A stretch of 64,000 nucleotides of DNA from [Actinomadura] parvosata subsp. kistnae (GCF_900323885.1 NZ_OOHJ01000018.1:3521001-3585000); one strand, 5' to 3'; shown: positions 25,225 through 34,248, counted from the stretch's first letter. Notes: generated by a model from the sequence alone, not told the origin. Program-made: numbers and translations.

Positions 25225-26673
25225 TCAGGATGTACGCAGTGGCCGAAGCCCCGCCCGCACCTCGGCGGCGTACAAGCCCGGCTGCTCCCAAGCCGCGAAG
25301 TGGCCGCCCTCGGCCGCCTCATGGAAGTAGACGAGGTTGTGGTACGCCTGCTCCGTCCAACTGCGCGGGGCCTGATAGACCTCGCCAGGAAAGACGCTGA
25401 CGGCGAACGGGGCGGAGATGTCGGCGGCGTTGGTGATGCGGATCGTGTTCTCCCAGTAGAAGCGGCTCGCCGACACGCCGGTGTTGGTCAGCCAGTAGAT
25501 CGTGACGTTGTCCAGCACGTCGTCCCTGGTCAGGTGCTCGTGGTTGCCGCGAAGGGCGGAGACGATGGCCGCCGCGGGCTGGTCGGCGCCGTCGCCGTGG
25601 TCGAGCAGCCAGGACGCCAGGCTGACCGGCGAATCGGCCATGCCGTACAGAGTCTGGGGGCGGGTGTTCATCATGCCGTAGTAGGCGAAGTGTTTCGCGG
25701 TCAGGGTGGCCAGCTGCACGTACGCGCGTCGCTCGTCCGCGGAGAGACCAGGCGGCGGCGGGTCGCCGAGCTGCATGGCCCGCGCGATGTCGGGCGGCAC
25801 GGTCCCGGGCAGGTTGGTGTGCACGCCGAGCAGCTCCGGCGGTGCCTCGCGCGCCATCGCCAGGTTGATCGCGGCCCCGATGTCGCCGCCGGCGGCCACG
25901 AAGCGCGGATACCCGAGGCGCTTCATCAGCGTCACCCACGCCTTCGCGATGCGGACGGGGCCCCAGCCGGTCTCGGCGGGCCGCTCGGAGAACCCGTAGC
26001 CCGGCACCGAGGGGATCACCAGGTGGAAGGCGTCCGCGGCGCTCGCACCGTACGCCGTGGGGTCGGTCAGCGGCTTGATGATCTTCAGCTGCTCGAACAC
26101 CGAGCCGGGCCACCCGTGGGTGACGATCAGAGGCAACGCGTTCGCGTGTTTCGATCGGACGTGGACGAAGTGGATGTCCAGCCCGTCGACCTGGGTCACG
26201 AACTGGGGCAGGGCGTTCAGTTTCGCCTCGCCCTTGCGCCAGTCGTACTGCCTGGCCCAGTAGGACGTGACCTCTCGCATGAGGGCGAGAGGTACGCCTT
26301 GGGAGGTGTCGGCCACGGTCTCCCGGTCGGGCCAGCGAGTCGCCGTCAGACGACGGCGGAGTTTCGCGAGCTCCCTGCCCGGGACACTGACGCGGAATGG
26401 GCGCACGCCAGGGTCGTCCACCTTCACGCCCGCGCCCGCGCCCGCACCCGCGCGTGCCTTCACGGTCGTGCTCACGTCTGCCTTTGTGCTCACGTCTGCC
26501 TTCGTGCTCACGTCTGCCTTCGTGCTCCCGTTGGTGCTCGTGCTCGTGCTGGACGCCACGCTCGCCGAGGCGGCGGTGGTGGTGAGTTCGATGGCGGCAA
26601 GTTCAGCGGCGGCGACGGTCATCGCCGCGTTGCGCAAGAAGCGACGGCGATCATGGCCGGTTTCGTCGGACAT
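25225..26673 (-). CDS. Secreted (Tat) epoxide hydrolase-family alpha/beta hydrolase
   Basis: Protein of 482 aa with a twin-arginine leader (DRRRFLRNAAM), a low-complexity linker, the epoxide hydrolase N-terminal domain (RPFRVSVPGRELAKLRRRL) and an alpha/beta hydrolase core: HGWPGS (oxyanion region), GGDIG (nucleophile Asp) and EGGHFAAWEQP (catalytic His). The linker contains three TKADVS hexapeptides from an 18-bp repeat and an Ala-Gly run, so its length may vary between strains. Probably hydrolyses epoxides outside the cell. Confidence 0.87.
   Translation of the reverse strand: MSDETGHDRRRFLRNAAMTVAAAELAAIELTTTAASASVASSTSTSTNGSTKADVSTKADVSTKADVSTTVKARAGAGAGAGVKVDDPGVRPFRVSVPGRELAKLRRRLTATRWPDRETVADTSQGVPLALMREVTSYWARQYDWRKGEAKLNALPQFVTQVDGLDIHFVHVRSKHANALPLIVTHGWPGSVFEQLKIIKPLTDPTAYGASAADAFHLVIPSVPGYGFSERPAETGWGPVRIAKAWVTLMKRLGYPRFVAAGGDIGAAINLAMAREAPPELLGVHTNLPGTVPPDIARAMQLGDPPPPGLSADERRAYVQLATLTAKHFAYYGMMNTRPQTLYGMADSPVSLASWLLDHGDGADQPAAAIVSALRGNHEHLTRDDVLDNVTIYWLTNTGVSASRFYWENTIRITNAADISAPFAVSVFPGEVYQAPRSWTEQAYHNLVYFHEAAEGGHFAAWEQPGLYAAEVRAGLRPLRTS
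26468..26521 (-). repeat. 18-bp in-frame repeat, three units
   Basis: GTGCTCACGTCTGCCTT recurs at 26468, 26486 and 26504. It encodes the TKADVS hexapeptides in the linker of the Tat-exported epoxide hydrolase. Confidence 0.85.
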
Positions 26674-26940
26674 GTTCCCTCCTTCGTCAGGTCCGGCAGC
26701 GGCGCCGGCACCCGACTGGCGCGATCTTCTGGCGGCATCGTGACCACATCGGCAGGCGGCGCGTCCTCTGCTCGGGGGCCGGCCTCCGTTCGGGCTCGGG
26801 GTGCCGACCTCCGTTCGGGGGACATCTGCTGGTGGGCGTCATGTCCTTATCGGTCTGGGGTGTCTTGTGCTCGCGGGGGGGGGCGGCTCTGGGCTGGCGC
26901 GTTTCTCGGCGAGGGTCGTGAACGCGCTGACCGAGGCCCG

Positions 26941-27066
26941 TGTGCCGCTCGAACGTGCTGGCCCGGGAGCCGTCCGTCGCTCGAACGTGCTGGCCCGGGA
27001 GCTGTGTGCCGCTCGGACGTGCTGGCCCGGGGTCCGTCCGTCGCTCGAACGTGCCGGGCCGGGGCC
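26941..27066. repeat. 32-bp tandem repeat, four units
   Basis: GCTCGAACGTGCTGGCCCGGG begins its copies at 26947, 26979, 27011 and 27043, an exact 32-bp period with small changes. The stretch 26674-27105 between the epoxide hydrolase and VOC genes holds no gene I can support; other segments are GC-rich and low in complexity. Confidence 0.85.
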
Positions 27067-27105
27067 CCGTCCCGCCATCGCAGAGGTGGGCCCCGGGGTG
27101 AGGGC

Positions 27106-27723
27106 TCAGGTCGGAAGCTCAGTGCCGGCCTGTTCGGCGATCATGTAGGTGGCGTACCAGGTGGGCCAGTCGGCGTCCGGTTCGCCGGTGCGTTTCTCGT
27201 GCTCGCCGTGGGCGGTCTCGGCTCTGCGCAGGGCGCTCGCGAGTTCGGTGACGGAGCTGTACGAGGCCGGGGCGGGGTCGACGCGGCCGGGGAGCCGGGA
27301 GGTGATCTCCTGCAGCCGCCAGGTGTTGCCGTCGGGGTCCCTGAACGAGGCTTGCGAGCGGTAGCTGCCGCGGCCGGGATCCAGGCCGGGGATCCTGCCC
27401 TGCGGGCCGATGTGGAAGATCTCGTCCACCTCGACACCCGCCGCGAGCAGGGCGTCTCTGGCGGCCTCGATGTCGGAGACGACCAGGATGGCCGTGGCCG
27501 AGCCGGGCGGTGCCGGGGTGAGGTGCTCGCCGAACTGCACCGAGCAGGCCGAGCCGGGCGGCGTGAGCTGCACCCCGCCCGGAGGAGCCCACGCCGGCAC
27601 GGCGTCCGAACGCCAGCCGAGCCGGCCGTAGAACTCCTTGGCCCGTTCGACGTCCGAGACGGGGACGACCACCACCTCGATCCTCTGATCGGCGCTGCCG
27701 AGGCGTGCATCTGCGGTGCTCAT
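27106..27723 (-). CDS. VOC (glyoxalase/bleomycin resistance) family protein
   Basis: Protein of 205 aa with one clear vicinal-oxygen-chelate domain (IEVVVVPVSDVERAKEFYGRLGW, FRDPDGNTWRLQEI; each a family landmark) and a C-terminal helical tail of about 60 residues (ETAHGEHEKRTG, DWPTWYATYMIAEQAG) found in many actinomycete members. Metal-dependent isomerase, dioxygenase or drug-binding roles are all possible. Confidence 0.82.
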   Translation of the reverse strand: MSTADARLGSADQRIEVVVVPVSDVERAKEFYGRLGWRSDAVPAWAPPGGVQLTPPGSACSVQFGEHLTPAPPGSATAILVVSDIEAARDALLAAGVEVDEIFHIGPQGRIPGLDPGRGSYRSQASFRDPDGNTWRLQEITSRLPGRVDPAPASYSSVTELASALRRAETAHGEHEKRTGEPDADWPTWYATYMIAEQAGTELPT

Positions 27724-28306
27724 CGCGGCCTCCTTGAGGACGGTCTCGCCAGGGGTTCTGTCGCGGCTCTCCCAGTTGCGGTTGTTTGCGGCTGATCGTG
27801 GTGCCGTGGCCCGTGCTCAAGGCACCGCTGGACGGTGGAGTCGGGTGGGGAAGTCGCCGCCCGGATGGCGGGTGTAGATCTGGTCGGCGGTGTCGGCGAG
27901 GACGAGCACGTCAGAGAGGACGAGCACGTCGGAATCGCTCATGAGAGCCGCCCCACGCCGGTGAATTCGGGAGCCGTGCTCAGCGCGGCCTCCTGGGACA
28001 AAGCCGGACTCCGCGCCGTCTGCCGTCGTCAGTGTGCTCCCGCCGGCGACGGCTGGCAACCAGGCGCAGGCTGCGCAAGCCCGGCATCCCGGTCCCAGAC
28101 CAGCTCGGCTCAGCTCAGCTCGGCTCAGTGTGCCGCGCTGCCGCCGCCTCCACCGAACGGGGCACTTCACCTGAGCAGGAGGACCGGTGCTGGGCGAACA
28201 GCCGCACCAGGCCTCACTCCGCGGGACGCGGCTGGACGATCATGCGGGCGGCTTCGGAACGTGCCCACGTGAGTCCTGCGGGTGGCGTTGCCTAGGCTCG
28301 ACGAGT
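27724..28306. other. Gene-free region with short repeats
   Basis: No reading frame here has convincing composition or a ribosome binding site. Two small repeats are visible: GAGGACGAGCACGTC twice near 27899-27930, and a run of alternating CAGCTCGGCTC / AGCTC units near 28099-28130. The promoter of the acetyltransferase gene presumably lies at the right end. Confidence 0.6.
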
Positions 28307-29044
28307 GTGGATCTCAGCCCCGTTGTCTTCGCTGACCGGCCGGACCTGCACGAGCAGGCGGACACGATCTTCAGCGCCGACTGGCCGGAGTTCATCTTTC
28401 ATGACCCGGTCGCCGACCAGTACCTCGATCGCGTACGGGAGTACTTCAGGCAGCTGAGTCTGCTGCTCCTCGATGACGACGGCCGGATAGCGGCCGGGGG
28501 GTGGGGTGTTGCCCTGCGGTGGGACGGCAGCGTCGGCGGCCTGCCGGGTGGTTACGATGACGCGCTGCGACAAGCGGTCGAGCTGCGTGAAGCGGGCGGG
28601 GAAGCGGACACCCTGGTCATCGGCGCGGCTCAGGTGCGGTCCGACTTGCAGGGGCAGGGGGTGGCGGCGGCCATGGTGCGGCAGCTTGCCGACGCGGGCG
28701 TGCGGGCGGGGCTGGTGCGGGTGATCGTGCCGGTGCGGCCCGCGCTCAAGGCGCGGTACCCGCTGACGCCGATGGCGCGCTTCATGGCCTGGACGCGGCC
28801 GGACGGCTTGCCGCTGGATCCGTGGCTGCGTACGCACCGCCGGATGGGTGCTCGCCTGCTGGGCCCGGCGGAGCGGTCCATGGTCATGTGTGGCTCTGTC
28901 GCGGAGTGGGAGGAGTGGGCCGGGATGCCTCTTCCCGACTCGGGTCCTTATGTGGTGGCAGGCGCGCTGGCTCCCGTCGAGGTGGACCGGGAGCGGGATG
29001 TCGGTGTGCTCGCGGAGCCGAACGTGTGGGTCCGGCACCGCTGA
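28307..29044 (+). CDS. GNAT-family N-acetyltransferase
   Basis: Protein of 245 aa with a GNAT acetyl-CoA loop at about 117-130 (VRSDLQGQGVAAAMVRQL, a Q/RxxGxG/A pattern) preceded by the core strand DTLVIGAAQV. The substrate is unknown; the C-terminal half is longer than in minimal GNATs. I choose the GTG at 28307 (VDLSPVVFADRPDL) as start; the frame is open further upstream but noncoding in character. Confidence 0.72.
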   Translation: MDLSPVVFADRPDLHEQADTIFSADWPEFIFHDPVADQYLDRVREYFRQLSLLLLDDDGRIAAGGWGVALRWDGSVGGLPGGYDDALRQAVELREAGGEADTLVIGAAQVRSDLQGQGVAAAMVRQLADAGVRAGLVRVIVPVRPALKARYPLTPMARFMAWTRPDGLPLDPWLRTHRRMGARLLGPAERSMVMCGSVAEWEEWAGMPLPDSGPYVVAGALAPVEVDRERDVGVLAEPNVWVRHR

Positions 29045-29059
29045 GGCGGCCTCTGTCGT

Positions 29060-29842
29060 TCAGGGGTCAATGGGCGGCTGATGGAGGGTGGTGATGCCGG
29101 TGAGCACGAGGTTGATGCCGGTGAGGAACTGCTCGCGGTCGTCGTGCTCGCGCATCTGGTCGGCGATGGCGCGCATGAACGGGTACTCGTCCGGGTCGAG
29201 ATCGCGCCAGGCCTTGGAGGCGGTGGCGAGGAACTCGGCCCGGCCGGCTTCGGTCCGGGTGGCGGTTTCGTCGCTCTGTGAGGTCTGGGCGGTCGCGCCG
29301 AGGAGGTAGTGGACCAGGGTCGAGGTCGTGGTGAACCAGTCGGCTTCGGGGACGCCGAGGGTGCTGACGGGGCGGCCGATGCTTTCGAAGATCCGCAGCG
29401 TGACCGGGCCCCAGGGGTTGCGGGTGATCTGCAGGGCGAGCTGGGCGGCGAGCCAGGGGTGCTCGGCGACCGCGTCGAACAGGCCGAGGGCGATGGCGCG
29501 GATCTCGTCCTGAGGTGTGGCCGCGGCTCGGTCGGGTTGGGTGGTTGCGGCTCGGTCGGGATGGGTGGTTGCCGCTTCGTTGGGTTCGGTGGTTGCCGCT
29601 TCATCGCGAGGCGTGGTCAGGGCGGCGGTGATGACGGCGTCGGCCGCGGCGACCAGGAGCTCGTCCATGTTGCCGATGTGCCAGTAGATCGCGCCCGGGC
29701 CGGTGCCCAGGCGGGTCGTCAGCGCGCGGACCGTCAGGGCGCCGTCTCCCGACGAGTCCAGCAGCTCGACGGCGGTCTCGACGATGCGTTCCCGGGTGAG
29801 CATCTGCCTGCGTCGCTGGGATGGGCGGGTCCTGGTGGCCAT
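29060..29842 (-). CDS. TetR-family repressor with repetitive linker
   Basis: Protein of 260 aa: TetR helix-turn-helix at about 15-60 (RERIVETAVELLDSSGDGALTV split around VRALTTRLGTGPGAIYWHIG) and a C-terminal ligand domain. Between them sits a linker of four 8-residue repeats (EAATTHPD type) encoded by 24-bp units. Divergent from a FAD-dependent oxygenase gene. Two identical-pattern 17-bp operators lie between, so it almost certainly represses that gene and itself. Start at 29842 (MATRTRPS), with an ATG three codons upstream as alternative. Confidence 0.87.
   Translation of the reverse strand: MATRTRPSQRRRQMLTRERIVETAVELLDSSGDGALTVRALTTRLGTGPGAIYWHIGNMDELLVAAADAVITAALTTPRDEAATTEPNEAATTHPDRAATTQPDRAAATPQDEIRAIALGLFDAVAEHPWLAAQLALQITRNPWGPVTLRIFESIGRPVSTLGVPEADWFTTTSTLVHYLLGATAQTSQSDETATRTEAGRAEFLATASKAWRDLDPDEYPFMRAIADQMREHDDREQFLTGINLVLTGITTLHQPPIDP
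29517..29612 (-). repeat. 24-bp in-frame repeat in TetR linker
   Basis: GTGGTTGC(C/G)GCT landmarks recur at 29541, 29565 and 29589, giving four 8-residue units in the linker between DNA-binding and ligand domains. Confidence 0.85.
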
Positions 29843-29880
29843 GGCCGACATTCTGGCATGGCTTGGAGCGACGTTCCAGT

Positions 29881-29916
29881 ATGGAGTACTGTTCCATTGA
29901 TGGAGCGGTGCTCCAT
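29881..29916. promoter_or_regulatory. Twin TetR operators, ATGGA-N7-TCCAT
   Basis: ATGGAGTACTGTTCCAT (29881-29897) and ATGGAGCGGTGCTCCAT (29900-29916) are two 17-bp dyads with the same arms, spaced 19 bp centre to centre, in the gap between the divergent TetR and FAD oxygenase genes. This is the classic layout of a TetR-controlled divergent promoter. Confidence 0.75.
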
Positions 29917-29957
29917 AAGGCCGTTCCGGCGGTCGTCCTGAGTGAAGGAGGCTCGAC

Positions 29958-31481
29958 GTGTATGACGTGGTGATCGTGGGGGCGGGGCCGGTGGGGTTGT
30001 TCCTGGCCGGGGAGCTCGCATTGGCGGACTGCTCCGTCCTCGTGCTGGAGCGGGACGCGGAGGAGACCTCGCCGTGGAAGGAGCTGCCGCTGGGGCTTCG
30101 GGGCCTGAACGTCGGATCGGTCGAGGCGTTCTATCGCCGCGGGATGCTCGACGAGCTGCTGCAAGCATCGGGCGCCGACAAGGAGCAGGTGGGCGCGGCG
30201 CCCGAGGTGCGGGAGGCGCCCGCTCCCCGGGGCGTCACTCACTTCGCGGGCATGCTGCTCGACCCGGCCCACATCGACACCGGCGCTCTCCCGTTCCGGC
30301 TGCCCAGCCCCGCGATGGAGGCCATCATGACCAGCATCGACGCGGTCGGGACGGTCCTGGCCGCGCGGGCGGCCAGGCTCGGCGTGCGGATCCTGCGCGG
30401 CGCTCCCGTCGAGGCTGTGACACAGGACGGAGACACCGTCGTGGCGCGGGCCGGCGGGCGCGAGCACCGGGCGCGCTGGCTCGTGGGCTGCGACGGCGGA
30501 CGCAGCACGGTACGCAACCTCGGCGGCTTCGACTTCGTCGGCACCGAGCCGCTGTTCACCGGGTACTCCGCCCGCGTCACCTTCGCCGACCCGCACGAGC
30601 TGGACATGGGCTTCACCTGGACGCCGACCGGCATGTACATGCGCGCGCCCTTCGAGGGATACCTCGGCATGATGGACTTCGACGGCGGCGCCTTCGACCG
30701 CTCCCAGCCGCTGACCCGCGAGCACCTCCAGACCGTCCTGCGCCGCGTCTCCGGCACCGACGCGACCCTCACCGAGGTCCACCTCGCCTCCAGCTTCACC
30801 GACCGCGCGATGCAGGCCACGACCTACCGCGACGGCCGCGTCCTGCTCGCCGGCGACGCCGCCCACATCCACTCCCCGCTCGGCGGCCAGGGCCTCAACC
30901 TCGGCATCGGCGACGCCATGAACCTCGGCTGGAAACTCGCCGCCACCATCCACGGCACCGCGCCCGCCGGCCTGCTCGACACGTACACCACCGAACGCCA
31001 CCCCGTCGGCGCGGCCATACTCGACTGGTCCCGCGCCCAGGTCGCCACCATGAACCCCGGCCCCAACACCCCCGCCCTGCGCCGCCTGATCCACGATCTG
31101 CTCACCACCCGCGACGGGACCACCCACGTGTTCCGCAGCACGTCCGGGCTGTTCCACCGCTACGACCTGGGCAGCGACCAGCCCCTCATCGGTCACACCG
31201 CCCCCGACTTCCGGCTGGCCGACGGCACCCGGCTCGGGGACCTGCTTCAGGACGGGCAGGGCGTCGCGCTCGACTTCACCAGCCGGCAGCTCCTGCACGA
31301 CGCGGCGCTGAGCTGGAAGGGGCGGATCCGGTACGCGGGCGGGCCGGCGAGCGACGACCTCGGGTTCGGCGCCCTGCTGGTCCGGCCGGACGGCGTCGTC
31401 GCCTGGGCAGGTGACCATGACCCCGATCGGGAGGCGTTCCAGGAGGCCGCGACCCGCTGGTTCGGCGCCCCGACACCCTGA
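29958..31481 (+). CDS. FAD-dependent aromatic hydroxylase-type monooxygenase
   Basis: Protein of 507 aa of the MhpA/PgaE/rifampicin-monooxygenase type. GAGPVG nucleotide-binding motif at the N terminus, GCDGGRSTVR (DG motif), GDAAHIHSPLGGQGLNLGIGD (GD motif plus the flavin-contact loop, here in part) and a C-terminal thioredoxin-like domain (HTAPDFRLADG to LVRPDGVVAW) typical of this group. Such enzymes hydroxylate aromatic polyketides or inactivate drugs. GTG start with GAAGGAGG upstream. Controlled by the adjacent TetR through twin operators. Confidence 0.9.
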   Translation: MYDVVIVGAGPVGLFLAGELALADCSVLVLERDAEETSPWKELPLGLRGLNVGSVEAFYRRGMLDELLQASGADKEQVGAAPEVREAPAPRGVTHFAGMLLDPAHIDTGALPFRLPSPAMEAIMTSIDAVGTVLAARAARLGVRILRGAPVEAVTQDGDTVVARAGGREHRARWLVGCDGGRSTVRNLGGFDFVGTEPLFTGYSARVTFADPHELDMGFTWTPTGMYMRAPFEGYLGMMDFDGGAFDRSQPLTREHLQTVLRRVSGTDATLTEVHLASSFTDRAMQATTYRDGRVLLAGDAAHIHSPLGGQGLNLGIGDAMNLGWKLAATIHGTAPAGLLDTYTTERHPVGAAILDWSRAQVATMNPGPNTPALRRLIHDLLTTRDGTTHVFRSTSGLFHRYDLGSDQPLIGHTAPDFRLADGTRLGDLLQDGQGVALDFTSRQLLHDAALSWKGRIRYAGGPASDDLGFGALLVRPDGVVAWAGDHDPDREAFQEAATRWFGAPTP

Positions 31482-31559
31482 CACTCCGCCTCAGGTCCGG
31501 TCGGTACGCGACGGGCGCGCGAGACCGCGTCCCGAATCCACGGCAGAAAGGAACGTCCA

Positions 31560-32024
31560 TTGTTCAGTGAGAGCCCCGCCCAGTCCGAGCTGAACAAGGA
31601 GGTGGTCCGCCGCTTCTACGAAGCCGTGCTCCGCGTGCCCGGCGGCCCGGACTTCGCCACGATCAAGGAGCTGGCCGACGAGCAGGAGGTCGAGCTCAAC
31701 TGGGGGCATCCCGACAGCGGCGTCCACAGGGGCGCCGCCATCGGGCCGGCGCGGCACCGGATGCACGAGCTGACCGGGCTGGACATCCGGGCCATCAGCA
31801 TCGACGAGCTCATCGCCGACGGCCCCACCCGCGTGGTCGTCGTGGCGACCAACAGCGGCACCGACGTGCACGGCAATCCGTGGCGGATGACCGTTCTGGA
31901 GCTGGTCGACGTGATCCATGGCAAGATCACCAAGAAGCGGTCGTTCTACCAGGACACGGCGCTCCTCCGGGACATCGCGCTCGAACGCGAGGCGGCCCTC
32001 GCCCGGCAGGCCGGGGAGGCTTGA
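31560..32024 (+). CDS. SnoaL-like / NTF2-fold protein
   Basis: Protein of 154 aa with the NTF2-like pattern of a SnoaL-type small protein: EVVRRFYEAVLR at the N terminus and a C-terminal strand VLELVDVIHGKITKKRSFYQD. Such proteins act as cyclases, isomerases or ketosteroid-isomerase-like enzymes, often beside FAD oxygenases in natural-product pathways. It follows the oxygenase gene by 78 bases, so it may be in the same TetR-controlled transcript. TTG start at 31560 with AAAGGAACG upstream. Confidence 0.7.
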   Translation: MFSESPAQSELNKEVVRRFYEAVLRVPGGPDFATIKELADEQEVELNWGHPDSGVHRGAAIGPARHRMHELTGLDIRAISIDELIADGPTRVVVVATNSGTDVHGNPWRMTVLELVDVIHGKITKKRSFYQDTALLRDIALEREAALARQAGEA

Positions 32025-32248
32025 ACCGGCAGGCGGCGGACGTGGCCGGGACGGCGCCGGGGCGGGAGGGGGTCGGGGCGACTCGCGTCATCGCCCCGGA
32101 CGGCCGGATCGTCGCCGAGCCGGGCGGACGGGCGGTGCCGGAGCTGGTCGTGGCCGAGATCGAGGTGGGCAGCGAGTCGATGCTCGCCCGATGGGACGTG
32201 CGCCGGAACCCGGCGATCTTCCGGCGGTGGCAGGAGAGCCAGTCATGA
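32021..32248 (+). pseudogene. Remnant of a carbon-nitrogen hydrolase (nitrilase superfamily) C terminus
   Basis: A 75-codon frame whose last two thirds (TRVIAPDGRIVAEPGG, VAEIEV, WDVRRNPAIFRRW) resemble the C-terminal strand pair of nitrilase-superfamily enzymes. The catalytic Glu-Lys-Cys part is absent. It begins with a TTG overlapping the stop of the SnoaL-like gene, so a short coupled product could still be made. I regard it as a gene fragment; the family call is tentative. Confidence 0.4.
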
Positions 32249-32255
32249 GGCGGGC

Positions 32256-32350
32256 CGGCCTCGCGACAAAGGCCGGCCCCCACAGGGCCGGCCCCGCAGC
32301 CAAGGCCGGCCCGCCGCAGGATCGGCCTCGCAGTAAAGGCCGGCGGCGCG
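32256..32350. repeat. GGCCGGCC-rich repeat between convergent genes
   Basis: AAGGCCGGC-type blocks recur about every 22-25 bases (four to five copies) between the nitrilase remnant and the beta-helix gene. The self-complementary GGCCGGCC cores can form hairpins and may act as a bidirectional transcription end. Confidence 0.55.
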
Positions 32351-32353
32351 GTC

Positions 32354-34222
32354 CTATGGGGTCGGGTAGTCCGTGATGTAGATGGGGGTGCCGACCTTGG
32401 TGGTGTCGGCGGCGTCGCCGGTGCCGTTGACGACGTGGTCGATGACGCCGGCGCTGAGGTTGACGGTCATGATGTGGTGCAGGCGCACCCCCGCCCGCCG
32501 CGGCACCTCGAACCCGTTCTCCGTGTGGATCTGCGGGTTGTTCTGGTTGAACACGTACACGCCGCCCCCGTACAGCCGGTGCCGGCGGACGCGGTCGCCG
32601 ACCTTGTAGCCGGCCCAGCCCTCGACGGCGCCGTTCATCCAGTCGGCCTGGGTGGGCGGGTCGTAGGGGAGCTCGTTCTGGTAGAGGATGGTGGTGCCGT
32701 CGTCGCCGTTCCAGATCGTGTTGTACTGCTGGAAGTGCTCGACGAACAGGCCGGTCGCGGTGACGTGGTCGCCGTTGATGAGGGCGCCGTTGCGGCCCAG
32801 GTTGGTGTTCCAGCGCTGGGTGTCGTTGAGCCCTTCGACGCCGTGGTCGGCCCGCCACACCCAGGTGTGGTCGATGAGCACGTGGTCGCTGTTGACTTCG
32901 AGGGCGACGTCCGTGCTGCCGGGGTGCGGGCCGCCGACGCGGAAGTACACGTCGGACAGGGTCGTCGGGTTGTCGGGCGAGCCGTGGTGCTGCCCGTGGC
33001 GCTTGCCGACGCGCAGCAGCACGGGCGACTTGTCGGGCCCGGCGTCGATGGTGACGCCGGCGACGACGACGCCGGGCACGTCGGCCACGTCGAGCGGGAC
33101 GGCGCCGCGGGCGGCGGTGAGGGTGGCGTGGCCGAGGCCGAGGACGACGGTGCCGGGCCGCTTGACCTCGATGCTGCGGGCGACGTCGTACACGCCGGGG
33201 GTGAGCAGCAGGTTCTTGCCGCGGGCGAGCTGCCGGTTGATGTCCTGCACGGAGTCGGACGGCTTGGCGACGTAGAAGTCGGTGAGAGGCACGCTGCGGC
33301 CGGGGGTGAGGCCGTCGGACCAGGTGACGCCGCGGGTGTCCCTCCTGGCGGCGGGCACGCGGACGGTGTACCTGCCGCGCGCGTCGGTGTACAGGTAGGG
33401 CTTCTCGCGGCTGACGGGGGTGGTGTCGAGGGTGGTGTACGGCGGGCTGGGGAAGCCGGTCTCGGCCGGGGCGCCGACGACGCCGGAGAAGACCTGGTTC
33501 CAGACGCCGTTCGACCAGCCGGCGACCTCGCTGTTGCGGGTCAGCCACTGCTGCTGGGAGCCGTTCGTGACGGACGGGAGGCGGGAGTCGGCGATGAAGC
33601 CGCCGCTGGCGTACTGGGGGCCGGCGGTGCAGTAGTCCATCAGGGAGAGGGTGCCGCCGGTGACGTTGAGCCGGCGAAGGGAGACCGCTTGGGAGACGGC
33701 CCAGAAGTTCGCGGAGGAGCGGCAGCCGTCCTGGCCGGCGGCGTTGATGGTGATGGACAGGTTGGACAGCGTGCGCCAGAAGTTGACGAGCGCGAGGCAG
33801 TTGCTCGTGCCGCCGTCGGCGAGGCAGCGGTTGTAGACCTCGACCTTGCCGTTGATGACGACGTCGGTGGGGGAGGCGCCGAGGCCGGCGATCTCGGTGT
33901 AGTAGCCGACCTTGATCTGGAGCGGCTGCTCGGCGGTGCCGTACGTGCCGGGTTTGAACAGGTAGGCGTGGCGGTTGGTGCCCATCTCGTCGTCGACCTG
34001 GGCGGCGTGGGCGGCGTCGAGGGTGGCCTGGATGTCGGCGACCGGCATGCTCGGGTCGAAGACGGTGACGTTCGGGCCGAGGTCCGGTGCGGTGCTGGCG
34101 GAGGCGGGGGCCGCCGATAAGGGTGACAGAACGGTGGCGGCCAACAGGGCGGTCAACAGGGCGGTCAACAGCGCGCGGCCGTAGCGCGGCGCCCGGCCGC
34201 CTGGGGGCTGGGTCGTCGTCAT
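32354..34222 (-). CDS. Secreted right-handed beta-helix protein, probably carbohydrate-active
   Basis: Protein of 622 aa with a signal peptide (residues 1-45, ending ASAST). The body has pectate-lyase/GH55-type features: DIQATLDAAHAAQ near the N terminus, then two blocks of beta-helix strands including FKPGTYGTAEQPLQIK, LLLTPGVYDVARSIEV, HVLIDHTWVWRADHG and TGLFVEHFQQYNTIWNGDDG. The likely role is polysaccharide binding or cleavage outside the cell; I cannot assign catalytic residues. The start at 34222 has GGGA nine bases upstream. A perfect 30-bp palindrome just upstream suggests LacI-type sugar regulation. Confidence 0.75.
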   Translation of the reverse strand: MTTTQPPGGRAPRYGRALLTALLTALLAATVLSPLSAAPASASTAPDLGPNVTVFDPSMPVADIQATLDAAHAAQVDDEMGTNRHAYLFKPGTYGTAEQPLQIKVGYYTEIAGLGASPTDVVINGKVEVYNRCLADGGTSNCLALVNFWRTLSNLSITINAAGQDGCRSSANFWAVSQAVSLRRLNVTGGTLSLMDYCTAGPQYASGGFIADSRLPSVTNGSQQQWLTRNSEVAGWSNGVWNQVFSGVVGAPAETGFPSPPYTTLDTTPVSREKPYLYTDARGRYTVRVPAARRDTRGVTWSDGLTPGRSVPLTDFYVAKPSDSVQDINRQLARGKNLLLTPGVYDVARSIEVKRPGTVVLGLGHATLTAARGAVPLDVADVPGVVVAGVTIDAGPDKSPVLLRVGKRHGQHHGSPDNPTTLSDVYFRVGGPHPGSTDVALEVNSDHVLIDHTWVWRADHGVEGLNDTQRWNTNLGRNGALINGDHVTATGLFVEHFQQYNTIWNGDDGTTILYQNELPYDPPTQADWMNGAVEGWAGYKVGDRVRRHRLYGGGVYVFNQNNPQIHTENGFEVPRRAGVRLHHIMTVNLSAGVIDHVVNGTGDAADTTKVGTPIYITDYPTP

Positions 34223-34248
34223 GGCGGGCCGTCCCTTCCATGGAGAAA

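Noticed and set aside
25153-27795. Plus-strand open frame of 880 codons
   Set aside because: Runs antisense through the epoxide hydrolase and VOC genes and across the 32-bp repeats; no domain or RBS.
27817-28170. Short minus-strand ORF beginning MKCPVRWRRRQ
   Set aside because: Its only regular feature (SDVLVLSDVLVL) comes from a short DNA repeat; no RBS or family.
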